A DNA stretch of 64,000 nt from positions 4,310 to 68,309 of the forward strand of contig DATLRD010000090.1 of the NCBI GenBank assembly GCA_035534855.1, read 5' to 3'. Of this stretch, positions 41,602 through 49,055 are shown piece by piece. Both the position numbers and the translations under genes were made by a program. The notes under the pieces are model-generated. The model was not told the DNA's origin. It did no database searches and saw only the letters and a program-made list of their open reading frames with translations. The first letter of the stretch is position 1. Each line of letters begins with the position of its first letter. This stretch comes from DATARH01 sp035534855 (GTDB lineage Bacteria; Pseudomonadota; Alphaproteobacteria; ATCC43930; CGMCC-115725).

Positions 41602-42414
41602 TTGGATATCCTGTCGTTTATCGGGCTGGCGCTGGGTTTCGGAGCGATCATCGTGTCGATGACGCTCGATGGCGGCAACCTATTGGCGTTGCTGCAATTG
41701 TCGGCGGCGGTCATCGTCGGCGGCGGAACCTTCGGGGCGGTGCTTCTGCAGACCCCGATGTCGGTTTTCATGCGCGGCATGAAAATGGCCATCTGGGTGT
41801 TTTTTCCGCCGCGCGACGACCGCGAAGAGCGGCTGCACCTGCTCACCGATTGGCTGCGCATCGCCCGGCACCAGTTCGTGCTCGCGCTCGACCCGGTCGC
41901 CGAGCAGCAGACCGATCCGTTTATGCGCCAGGGGCTGCGCCTTGTCGTCGACGGGATGGATGCGGCGCAGATCCGCACCGTGCTCGAGTCGATCATCACC
42001 ACCCAGGGGCACGAGGAAAAGCTGGGCGCAGAGATTTACGAGGCGATGGGCGGCTATGCACCGACCGTTGGCATTCTCGGCGCGGTGATGGGGCTGATCA
42101 CCGTGATGTCGCACCTCGATGATCCGTCGAAATTGGGCAGCGGAATCGCCACCGCCTTTGTCGCCACCGTCTACGGCGTCGCCAGCGCCAACCTGGTGTG
42201 CCTGCCGATCGCCGGAAAGCTGAAACTGATCGTACGCCGCCGCATGCGGACGCTGGAGATGGTGACCGAAGGCATGGTCGGCATCGCCATCATGGAAAGC
42301 CCGCTGCAACTCGAAATGCGGCTGCGCAGCTATCTCGAAGACGCGAAGGGCGAGCCGTCCTCCGGCGGCGAAGACGCGGCGGCGCCAAGTGCGGCCGCGG
42401 CGCCGGCGGAATAG
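41602..42414 (+). CDS. motA: flagellar motor stator protein MotA
   Basis: MotA forms the ion channel of the stator with MotB. The protein is 270 aa with four membrane segments (about 1-20, 30-50, 150-175, 182-205). The conserved GGYAPTVGILGAVMGLITVM with its channel proline is present, as is the cytoplasmic loop between segments 2 and 3. The TTG start at 41602 has GGGAGGGTAGGG just upstream. The sequence is of the MotA/PomA kind with a short loop. The Glu/Ala-rich tail is not conserved. Confidence 0.95.
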   Translation: MDILSFIGLALGFGAIIVSMTLDGGNLLALLQLSAAVIVGGGTFGAVLLQTPMSVFMRGMKMAIWVFFPPRDDREERLHLLTDWLRIARHQFVLALDPVAEQQTDPFMRQGLRLVVDGMDAAQIRTVLESIITTQGHEEKLGAEIYEAMGGYAPTVGILGAVMGLITVMSHLDDPSKLGSGIATAFVATVYGVASANLVCLPIAGKLKLIVRRRMRTLEMVTEGMVGIAIMESPLQLEMRLRSYLEDAKGEPSSGGEDAAAPSAAAAPAE

Positions 42415-42435
42415 CGGTCGGCAAAAGGAGGAAGC

Positions 42436-43482
42436 ATGGCGATCCACGAAGAACCGGAAAAACCGCCAAACCACGAGCGCTGGATCATTTCCTACGCCGA
42501 CTTCACGACCCTGCTGCTCGCCACGTTTGTGGTGATGTACGCGGTTTCCAGCATCAACTCGTCGAAATTTCAGGAGATGGCCGAGGCGTTCTCCACCGCC
42601 TTCATGGGCCGGACCATGACGATCCAGGCCTCGGGCTTTGCTGCGGAGAACAAATCGCCGTTCGATTTCATGCCGTCGCCGGTGCATCTGCCGATCATCA
42701 CCCGGCAGGTTCACGTCAAAAACATGCCGATCGCGATCCGCGAACAAGAGCCGGAGCGTGCCAAGCCGCACGGCCGCCCCGATCAGCCCCAGGCACCGGC
42801 GCCGTCGACCGTCGCGCCGCCGGAGCAGCAAAACAAGCCGCCAGCGTCGCCGACCGCGGTGCCGCTTCCGGTTCCGTCGACCGAGGGGCTCAACGCGTCG
42901 CCCGATCTGAAAACCGACATCACCAACCGGGTTGAGCAGATCGACAAGGCGTTTCAACAGCTTCGCGTCGCGCTGGCGCCGCTGATCGGCACCGGCCAAG
43001 TGCACGTGTCGCTGCAATCGCTCGGCGTGGTCATAGACATCAACGAGGTGCTGCTGTTCAACAGCGGCAAGGCCGACCTGACCCCGAAAGCGCTGCCGCT
43101 GGTCGACCAGATCGCCTTGATCCTCAAGGGATTGCCGTATCAGATCCAGGTCAACGGGTTTACCGACAACGCGCCGATCCACAACGTGCAGTTCGATTCG
43201 AACTGGGACCTTTCGGCGACCCGGGCGATCTCGGTGGTCAAGCGGTTCGTGACCGCCGGGGTCGACCCGACCCGACTGGTCGGGGCCGGGTTCGGCAAAT
43301 ACCACCCGATCGCGTCGAACGCCACGGCGCAGGGCAAGGCGATGAACCGCCGGGTGTCGATCGTCGTGGTCTCGCCGGTGCAGCGGACGAGCCCCGCGAA
43401 GACGCCGATGATGGGCCCGTCGCGCACCCCCGCGCCGCCGGGGCCGCCGCTCCCGGCGGCCAAGCCGTCGCCGCCGGGTTGA
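42436..43482 (+). CDS. motB: flagellar motor stator protein MotB
   Basis: MotB anchors the stator to peptidoglycan and carries the ion-binding residue. The protein is 348 aa. The single membrane segment follows WIISYADFTTLLLATFVVMYAVSS, with Asp22 as the expected proton acceptor. A Pro/Ala-rich linker (about 110-155) leads to an OmpA-like domain (about 190-320) with VNGFTDNAPI and NRRVSIVV. A Pro-rich tail follows. GGAGGA lies 8 bp before the ATG. The type of ion (H+ or Na+) is not certain. Confidence 0.96.
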   Translation: MAIHEEPEKPPNHERWIISYADFTTLLLATFVVMYAVSSINSSKFQEMAEAFSTAFMGRTMTIQASGFAAENKSPFDFMPSPVHLPIITRQVHVKNMPIAIREQEPERAKPHGRPDQPQAPAPSTVAPPEQQNKPPASPTAVPLPVPSTEGLNASPDLKTDITNRVEQIDKAFQQLRVALAPLIGTGQVHVSLQSLGVVIDINEVLLFNSGKADLTPKALPLVDQIALILKGLPYQIQVNGFTDNAPIHNVQFDSNWDLSATRAISVVKRFVTAGVDPTRLVGAGFGKYHPIASNATAQGKAMNRRVSIVVVSPVQRTSPAKTPMMGPSRTPAPPGPPLPAAKPSPPG

Positions 43483-43506
43483 CGCGGGTCGGACAGCAGC
43501 GCCGCG

Positions 43507-43794
43507 ATGGCCAAGAAAAGCGCGAAATCCCAAAAGGCAGCACCGCCGCGCAAACCGCTGCGGCCGGTGCTGTTGGCGGGCGGGCTCGGGCTGGTCTGGT
43601 TCATCGAGTTCCAGCAGCCGGTCATGGCGCTGCCGGGCGGGCCGCCCTGGAGCTATGCGCTGGTTATCGGGATGCGCCTCTTGGCCGACGTCGTGTGCGC
43701 CCGGCTGCTGATCGCGCTCGCCCAATTGGTCTTCGCCGCCGGACGGCTCGGGCTGGCACGGCTGCGCATCCAACTGAATCGGGATGTCCTATGA
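43507..43794 (+). CDS. unknown small membrane protein in the flagellar cluster
   Basis: This 95-aa protein matches no family I know. A Lys-rich start (MAKKSAKSQKAAPPRKPLRP) suggests a cytoplasmic N-terminus. It is followed by a hydrophobic segment (about 21-40), a GGPPWSYALV turn, and a second long hydrophobic stretch (about 50-80), then an Arg-rich end. Two membrane helices are likely. Its end overlaps fliH by 4 bp (ATGA) and it lies 24 bp after motB, so it is built into the flagellar operon. A stator or export accessory role is possible but unproven. Confidence 0.72.
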   Translation: MAKKSAKSQKAAPPRKPLRPVLLAGGLGLVWFIEFQQPVMALPGGPPWSYALVIGMRLLADVVCARLLIALAQLVFAAGRLGLARLRIQLNRDVL

Positions 43795-44543
43795 ATTCGC
43801 GCTTGAACCTTGCCGACGCGGCGATCCGACGGTGGCAATTTCCGATGCTCGACACCGCGCGGCCCGAAGAACGGGCGGCTCCGCCCGAGCGCCCCGACCC
43901 GCCGCCCGAACCGCCGCCGGTCCCGCCGGCGCCCGAGCCCGAGGCGGTCGCCGCGATGATCGGCGAGCGGATCAAGGAGGGCTATGCCGAGGGCTTGCAG
44001 CGCGGCTATGCCGAAGGCCGCGAGCAGGGTCACGCGGCCGGGGTCGCGGTGGCCCAGGCGGAGCGCGACCGCGCCGCAGCCGAGGCTCAGCACCTCGCGG
44101 CGATCGTCAATCGCCTCGGCGAGCCGATCGCTGCGCTGCAGCGCCCGGTCGAGGAAGCGATCGCCGCGCTGGCGCTGGAAATCGCCCGTTGCGTGATCGG
44201 CAACGAGGTAAGCCGCTCGCACGAATATCTGGTCCGCCTGATCCGCGAGGCGGTCGCCAAGGTGCCGATCGAGATGGGGGCGCCCCGCGTGCTGCTGAAC
44301 CCGGCCGATCTCGACCTCGTCCGCGACCTCGCCCCCGACATCGGCAACAACCGGGTCGCGCTGGTCGCCGACGAGACGATGGAGGCCGGCGGCTGCCTGG
44401 TGGTGGCAGACGGCGAGAGCGGGCCGATCGCCGACCGGCGCTGGCATCCGCGGGGCGGCGAGGGCGTCTCGCAGGTCGACCTTACCCTCGCCTCGCGCTG
44501 GCGCAGCGTGATCCTGACCTTGTTCGAGGGCGAGGAGGATTGA
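43791..44543 (+). CDS. fliH: flagellar export ATPase regulator FliH
   Basis: FliH forms with FliI the peripheral stalk-like part of the export ATPase and tethers it to FliN and FlhA. The protein is 250 aa. A Pro-rich segment (about 28-50) is followed by a coiled-coil region (AAMIGERIKEGYAEGLQRGYAEGREQGHAAG, with GxxxG-like spacing) and the C-terminal domain (RVLLNPADLDLVRDLA, GGCLVVADGESGPIADRRW). The ATG overlaps the upstream membrane-protein stop. fliI follows after 1 bp. Confidence 0.93.
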   Translation: MNSRLNLADAAIRRWQFPMLDTARPEERAAPPERPDPPPEPPPVPPAPEPEAVAAMIGERIKEGYAEGLQRGYAEGREQGHAAGVAVAQAERDRAAAEAQHLAAIVNRLGEPIAALQRPVEEAIAALALEIARCVIGNEVSRSHEYLVRLIREAVAKVPIEMGAPRVLLNPADLDLVRDLAPDIGNNRVALVADETMEAGGCLVVADGESGPIADRRWHPRGGEGVSQVDLTLASRWRSVILTLFEGEED

Positions 44544-44544
44544 G

Positions 44545-45894
44545 ATGCTGGCACCCGGCATCGAACCCGACCGGCTGACAGCGAGCGTCGCGCGCTACCG
44601 CGCGCGGCTGGCGGCACGCGACAACGCGATCACCGTGCAGGGCAGCCTGGTGCGCACGGTCGGCCTGATCATGGAGGCGCGCGGCATCCACGTCGCGATC
44701 GGCGAGCGCTGCTACGTCGAGAACGAAGCCGGCCGGCTGCTGTCGGCCGAGGTTGTCGGGTTCGACGGCGGGCGGGTGCTGCTGATGGCCGAGGCTCACG
44801 CCAACGGGCTGGCACCGGGCGCACGGGTGATGCCGGCCGGCCACTCGACCGAGGTGGCGGTGGGGCCTGAGCTGCTCGGCCGCGTGGTCGATGGCGGCGG
44901 CGCGCCGATCGACGGCAAAGGGCATATCCGCTGCACCGAGCGGGTGCCGCTGTTCGGCCAGTCGATCAACCCGATGCGCCGCGCCCTGGTCGACGAGCCG
45001 CTCGATGTCGGGGTCCGCTCGATAAATGCCCTGTTCTCGATCGGCCGAGGTTCGCGCCTCGGTCTGTTCGCCGGCAGCGGCGTCGGCAAGAGCGTGCTGC
45101 TCGGCATGATGGCGCGTTATACCAGCGCCGATATCGTCGTCGTCGGGCTGGTCGGCGAGCGCAGCCGCGAGGTCAAGGAGTTCGTCGAGCGCATCCTCGG
45201 CCCCGACGGGCTGAAAAAGGCCGTCGTCGTCGCCGCGCCGGCGAGCGATTCGCCGCTCGGCCGGGTGCACGGCGCCTATCGCGCCACGGCGATCGCCGAA
45301 TATTTCCGCGACCGCGGCCATCAGGTGCTGTTGCTGATGGATTCACTGACCCGCTTTGCGATGGCGCAACGCGAGATCGGCCTCGCCGCCGGCGAAATCC
45401 CGGCGAGCCGCGGCTATCCGGCCTCGGTGTTCGGGCGGATCGCCGCGCTGTGCGAGCGGGCCGGCAACGGCGAGCAGGGCACGGGCGGGATCACCGCGTT
45501 CTACACCGTGCTGGTCGAAGGCGACGACCCGAACGACCCGATCGGCGATTCGGCACGGTCGATCCTCGACGGGCACCTCGTACTGTCGCGGCGGCTGGCC
45601 GATCGCGGCCACTATCCGGCGCTTGATGTCGCGGCGTCGATCAGCCGGGTGATGCCGGCGGTCGTGCCGCCCGAGCAACTCGCCCGCGCGCACCGCTTCA
45701 AGCACCTCTACACCCGGCTCGAAGAAAGCCGGGACATTCTCGCGATCGGCGGGTATCGCCCGGGCAATGACCCCGATCTCGACCTCGCCGTCTCGTTGCA
45801 GCCGGCGATCAACAAATTTCTGTGCCAGGACATGACCAACGCCATGCGCTTCTCGGAAAGCGTCGCGTCGCTCGGCGAAATTGTCGGCATGTGA
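44545..45894 (+). CDS. fliI: flagellum-specific ATP synthase FliI
   Basis: FliI is the hexameric export ATPase, related to F1-beta. The protein is 449 aa. Walker A is GLFAGSGVGKS (173-183), Walker B is VLLLMDSLTRFAMAQREIGLAAGE, and GYPASVFGRIAALCERAGN is the conserved catalytic stretch. The start ATG lies 1 bp after the fliH stop. It is followed 8 bp later by fliJ. Length and motifs are intact. Confidence 0.98.
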   Translation: MLAPGIEPDRLTASVARYRARLAARDNAITVQGSLVRTVGLIMEARGIHVAIGERCYVENEAGRLLSAEVVGFDGGRVLLMAEAHANGLAPGARVMPAGHSTEVAVGPELLGRVVDGGGAPIDGKGHIRCTERVPLFGQSINPMRRALVDEPLDVGVRSINALFSIGRGSRLGLFAGSGVGKSVLLGMMARYTSADIVVVGLVGERSREVKEFVERILGPDGLKKAVVVAAPASDSPLGRVHGAYRATAIAEYFRDRGHQVLLLMDSLTRFAMAQREIGLAAGEIPASRGYPASVFGRIAALCERAGNGEQGTGGITAFYTVLVEGDDPNDPIGDSARSILDGHLVLSRRLADRGHYPALDVAASISRVMPAVVPPEQLARAHRFKHLYTRLEESRDILAIGGYRPGNDPDLDLAVSLQPAINKFLCQDMTNAMRFSESVASLGEIVGM

Positions 45895-45902
45895 GGGGGA
45901 AA

Positions 45903-46331
45903 ATGGCAGGATTGAACAAGCTGATAACGATGGCCTCGCACAAGAGCGACGGGGCGCTCGCCATCTGGCAGCGGCTCAAGGCGCAATGCGACGAGGCGCT
46001 GATGAAATTGTCGCTGTTGAAGCAGCATCGCGAGCGCTATCGCGAAATGCTGCGCGACGGGCTCGGCGAGGGCATGCCGGCGATGTCGACGATGGCCTAT
46101 CTCGGCTTCATCGGCCAGATCGACGAGGTCGTGCTGCGCCAGGAAAGCGAGGTCGGGCGGCTTGAACAGGCCTGTGCCCGGCAGTGGCAGGAGTTGATCG
46201 AGACCCGTCGCGAAAAGCGCATGTACGAAATCGTCAACGAGCGCATCGCCTCGCGCGAGCTTGCGGCAGCGCTGCAGCGCGCCCAGGCCGAGATCGACGA
46301 TTTGCTGCAACGGGTCGGAAAAGTCTTATAA
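45903..46331 (+). CDS. fliJ: flagellar export protein FliJ
   Basis: FliJ is the coiled-coil stalk of the export ATPase. The protein is 142 aa and almost entirely helical, with heptad-like charged residues (LSLLKQHRERYREMLRDGL, VLRQESEVGRLEQACARQW, ASRELAAALQRAQAEIDDLLQRV). The family is poorly conserved, so the call rests partly on position right after fliI. The start at 45903 has GAGGGGGAAA upstream; an upstream extension overlapping fliI is not supported. Confidence 0.85.
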   Translation: MAGLNKLITMASHKSDGALAIWQRLKAQCDEALMKLSLLKQHRERYREMLRDGLGEGMPAMSTMAYLGFIGQIDEVVLRQESEVGRLEQACARQWQELIETRREKRMYEIVNERIASRELAAALQRAQAEIDDLLQRVGKVL

Positions 46332-46362
46332 GAGAACTTGACGTAAAACGGGATTTCGCGAA

Positions 46363-46890
46363 ATGACCGATCAGACCGTCGACCTCGACGTCGAGGCGCC
46401 AAAATCGGGCAAGGGCAGAATAAAGCTCTACATCATCATCGCCGTGGCGGTGGTGCTGTTGGGGGCCGGCGCCGGCGCGGCGTGGTATTTTCTGCTCGGC
46501 GGCGCGCATGCGCCGAAAGAAGTCGAGGCGCCGCTGCCGGTCTTTCTCGACCTGAAACCGTTTGTCGTCACCGTGCCGAGCCGCTCCGGGCCGTCGCATT
46601 TCGTGCAGCTCGGCGTCTCGTTTCAGGTGTCCGGGTCGGCCGCCTCCGCGCTGGTCGATGCCGTGCTGCCCAAGATCAAGGATGCGATGCGGCAGACGCT
46701 GCTGACCTTCAAATCGGAGGATATGCAATCGCCTGAAACGCTCGATAAGGTGCGCGTCGCGCTTCTCGCGCAGGTCAACCGGGCGCTGGTCGCCGAACTC
46801 GGTCAGGAGCGCATCGACAAGGCGAACGGCGGCAAGCCGGGCCAGCCGCTCGTCAGGAGCGTCTATTTCCCGACGCTGATCGTGGAATGA
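46363..46890 (+). CDS. fliL: flagellar basal body-associated protein FliL
   Basis: FliL is a single-pass inner-membrane protein that surrounds the stator and supports motor torque. The protein is 175 aa. The membrane segment lies at about 22-45 (IKLYIIIAVAVVLLGAGAGAAW). The periplasmic domain contains LKPFVVTVPSRSGPSHFVQLGVSFQV and ends VRSVYFPTLIVE, typical of FliL. The 31-bp gap before it contains TTGACGTAAAACGG, a sequence nearly repeated at 62509. Confidence 0.94.
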   Translation: MTDQTVDLDVEAPKSGKGRIKLYIIIAVAVVLLGAGAGAAWYFLLGGAHAPKEVEAPLPVFLDLKPFVVTVPSRSGPSHFVQLGVSFQVSGSAASALVDAVLPKIKDAMRQTLLTFKSEDMQSPETLDKVRVALLAQVNRALVAELGQERIDKANGGKPGQPLVRSVYFPTLIVE

Positions 46891-46917
46891 CCGACGCCGC
46901 GCCGGGGGAAAGCCACC

Positions 46918-47259
46918 GTGCCCTACGATGTCGACGATCTGACCTCGCTGTCGCTGACGATTGCGATCCTGGTTCTGCTGCTGTGGGGCGCGGTGTGGCT
47001 GGTACGGCGGATGCGCCCCGGCGCGGTCTCGCTGTGGGACGGGCGCGACTGCGCGGTGATCCGCTCGCTGGCACTGGGGCCGCGCGAGCGGCTCGTCGTC
47101 GTGCGGGTCGGCAGCCGGCAGCTCGTCGTCGGGGTCGGCTCGGCGTCGGTCTCGCTGTTGTGCGAGCTCGACGAACCGCTTCCGTCGGCCGGTGGCGCGG
47201 CCGACCAGAGATTCGGTGAGGCAATACGAAAGGCGGTAGGGCGATGGCGCGGCGGCTGA
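46918..47259 (+). CDS. fliO: flagellar biosynthesis protein FliO
   Basis: FliO helps assemble the FliPQR gate. The protein is 113 aa. One membrane segment (about 10-30, LSLTIAILVLLLWGAVWLVRR) is followed by a small beta-rich domain with LALGPRERLVVVRVGSRQLVVGVGSASVSLL, the FliO pattern. GTG 46918 is the likely start, with GGGGGAAAG upstream. It overlaps fliP by 16 bp. The family is weakly conserved, so position adds confidence. Confidence 0.88.
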   Translation: MPYDVDDLTSLSLTIAILVLLLWGAVWLVRRMRPGAVSLWDGRDCAVIRSLALGPRERLVVVRVGSRQLVVGVGSASVSLLCELDEPLPSAGGAADQRFGEAIRKAVGRWRGG

Positions 47260-47999
47260 CGGCATGTCTGGCGATTGCGGTCGGGGGGGCGTGCCTGGTG
47301 GCCTGCGTTTCGGCGCACGCTGCCGGGATCGGCGCCTTCGACGTGCACCCCGACGGGCATGGCGGGCAGAGCTACACCGTGCCGGTGCAGATCCTGCTGC
47401 TGATGGCGGGGTTGGTGTTCCTGCCCGCCCTGCTGCTGACGATGACCTCGTTCACCCGCATCATCATCGTGCTGTCGCTGCTGCGCCAGGCGCTCGGGCT
47501 GACCCAGACACCGCCCAACCAGATCCTGATCGGGCTGGCGCTGTTTTTGACGATGTTTGTGATGGGACCGGTCTTCACCCAGGTCGGCGACCAGGCGGTG
47601 CGCCCGCTGCTCGACAACAAGATTTCCGCCACCGACGCGCTCGACAGGGCGCAGGGCCCGCTGCATGACTTCATGATCAAGCAGACCCGCCGCGAGGATC
47701 TGGGGCTGTTTATCAAGCTGGCCGGCGGCACCACCTATCCGACCGCCAAGGACGTGCCGTTTCGCATCCTGGTGCCGGCGTTCGTCACCTCTGAGCTTAA
47801 GACCGGGTTCCAGATCGGCTTTCTGATCTTTCTGCCGTTCCTGGTGATCGACATCGTCGTCGCGGCGGTGATGATGTCGTTGGGGATGATGCTGCTGTCG
47901 CCGACCAGCGTGTCGCTGCCGCTCAAGCTGGCGCTGTTCGTGCTGGTCAACGGGTGGACGTTGGTGATCGGGTCGCTGGCCGAGGGATTTATCCGGTGA
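47244..47999 (+). CDS. fliP: flagellar export gate protein FliP
   Basis: FliP is the main gate subunit (five copies per gate). The protein is 251 aa. A signal peptide (about 1-28) is present. Conserved blocks include VFLPALLLTMTSFTRIIIVLSLLRQALG, TPPNQILIGLALFLTMFVM, LVPAFVTSELKTGFQIGFLIFLPFLVIDIVVAAVMMSLGMMLLSP and PLKLALFVLVNGW. These are almost invariant across FliP. It overlaps both fliO and the downstream fliQ by a few bases. Confidence 0.98.
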   Translation: MARRLTACLAIAVGGACLVACVSAHAAGIGAFDVHPDGHGGQSYTVPVQILLLMAGLVFLPALLLTMTSFTRIIIVLSLLRQALGLTQTPPNQILIGLALFLTMFVMGPVFTQVGDQAVRPLLDNKISATDALDRAQGPLHDFMIKQTRREDLGLFIKLAGGTTYPTAKDVPFRILVPAFVTSELKTGFQIGFLIFLPFLVIDIVVAAVMMSLGMMLLSPTSVSLPLKLALFVLVNGWTLVIGSLAEGFIR

Positions 48000-48265
48000 G
48001 CACCGTCGAGATCCTCTCCGCCGCTCGCGAGATGCTGGTGATCACGCTGCTGCTGATGACCCCGTTTCTCGGCGTGGCGATGCTCGCCAGCCTGGTCATC
48101 GGCCTGTTGCAGGCGAGCACCCGGATGAACGATCTGACCCTCAGTTTCGTGCCGCGGTTTTTTGCGGTGTTGCTGGTGGTCTATCTCTCGGCGTCGTGGG
48201 CAACCCGGCACATGAGTGCCTATGTCGAGCATTCGATGGCGGCGGCACGGACGATTTACGAGTGA
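47996..48265 (+). CDS. fliQ: flagellar export gate protein FliQ, second copy (fliP-Q-R position)
   Basis: This 89-aa protein has two hydrophobic helices and the turn STRMNDLTLSFVPRFFAV, the FliQ signature with R and M in place of Q and I. Unlike the copy at 38434 it lacks the GPW after helix 2 (here SASWATRHM) and has a longer polar tail (AYVEHSMAAARTIYE). It sits in the canonical fliP-fliQ-fliR order and its GTG overlaps the fliP stop. Two distinct FliQ proteins in one flagellar cluster are unusual; either could be the main gate subunit. Confidence 0.9.
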   Translation: MSTVEILSAAREMLVITLLLMTPFLGVAMLASLVIGLLQASTRMNDLTLSFVPRFFAVLLVVYLSASWATRHMSAYVEHSMAAARTIYE

Positions 48266-48269
48266 GCCG

Positions 48270-49055
48270 ATGCTGACCATCGGCAACGGGGATATCGCCC
48301 GCTGGCTCGGCGAGTTCCTGTGGCCGTTTCTGCGCACACTGGCGCTGTTCGCAACCGCGCCGGGATTCAATTCGGCATCGGTCCCGGTGCGGGCCAAGGT
48401 GGCGCTGGCGTTTATCGTCACCGTGGCGATCGCGGCGACGCTAAAGCCGTCGGCGCCGGTCAACCTGTCGTGGACCACCGCCGAGCTGGTGGTCGAGCAG
48501 GTTCTGGTGGGGATCGCGCTCGGTTTTGCGATGCAGGTGACGCTGGCAGCGATGGCGCTGGCGGGTGAATTCGTCGGAATTCAGATGGGGTTCGGCTTCG
48601 CCAGCCTGTTCGATTTTCAGAGCGGGTTCGAGGTGCCGGTGATGTCGAACTTCTTCAGCCTCACCGGGCTGATGCTGTTCCTCGCCCTCAACGGCCATCT
48701 GGTGCTGCTCGGCGTGCTGGTCAAAAGCTTCGCGATCGTGCCGATCGCGCCGGGCAGTGGCATCTCGCTCGCCGGCTGGCGGGCGCTGGCTCATGCCGGG
48801 GTGCTGCTGTTCCAGATGGGCGTGTGGCTTGCCTTGCCGGTGATCGCGGTACTGCTGGCAGCGCATCTGACGGTCGCGGTCGTGTCGCGCGTGGCGCCCC
48901 AGTTCAACATCATGTCGCTCGGCTTTTCGCTGTTCATGTGGGTCGGGATCGCTGCCGTGCTCGCCCTGGTGCCGTTCTTCGTGCCGGCGGTCGAGCACAT
49001 GATCCAGGCCGGGCTCGCCCTCGCCCACGCTGCGCTGCAAGGGCCGCACCGTTGA
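48270..49055 (+). CDS. fliR: flagellar export gate protein FliR
   Basis: FliR closes the export gate helix with FliP and FliQ. The protein is 261 aa with about six membrane segments. Conserved features are ATAPGFNSASVPVRAKVALAF, VGIALGFAMQVTLAAMALAGEFVGIQMGFGFASLFDF and SRVAPQFNIMSLGFSLFMWVG. It starts 4 bp after the second fliQ and overlaps flhB by 4 bp. Confidence 0.97.
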   Translation: MLTIGNGDIARWLGEFLWPFLRTLALFATAPGFNSASVPVRAKVALAFIVTVAIAATLKPSAPVNLSWTTAELVVEQVLVGIALGFAMQVTLAAMALAGEFVGIQMGFGFASLFDFQSGFEVPVMSNFFSLTGLMLFLALNGHLVLLGVLVKSFAIVPIAPGSGISLAGWRALAHAGVLLFQMGVWLALPVIAVLLAAHLTVAVVSRVAPQFNIMSLGFSLFMWVGIAAVLALVPFFVPAVEHMIQAGLALAHAALQGPHR

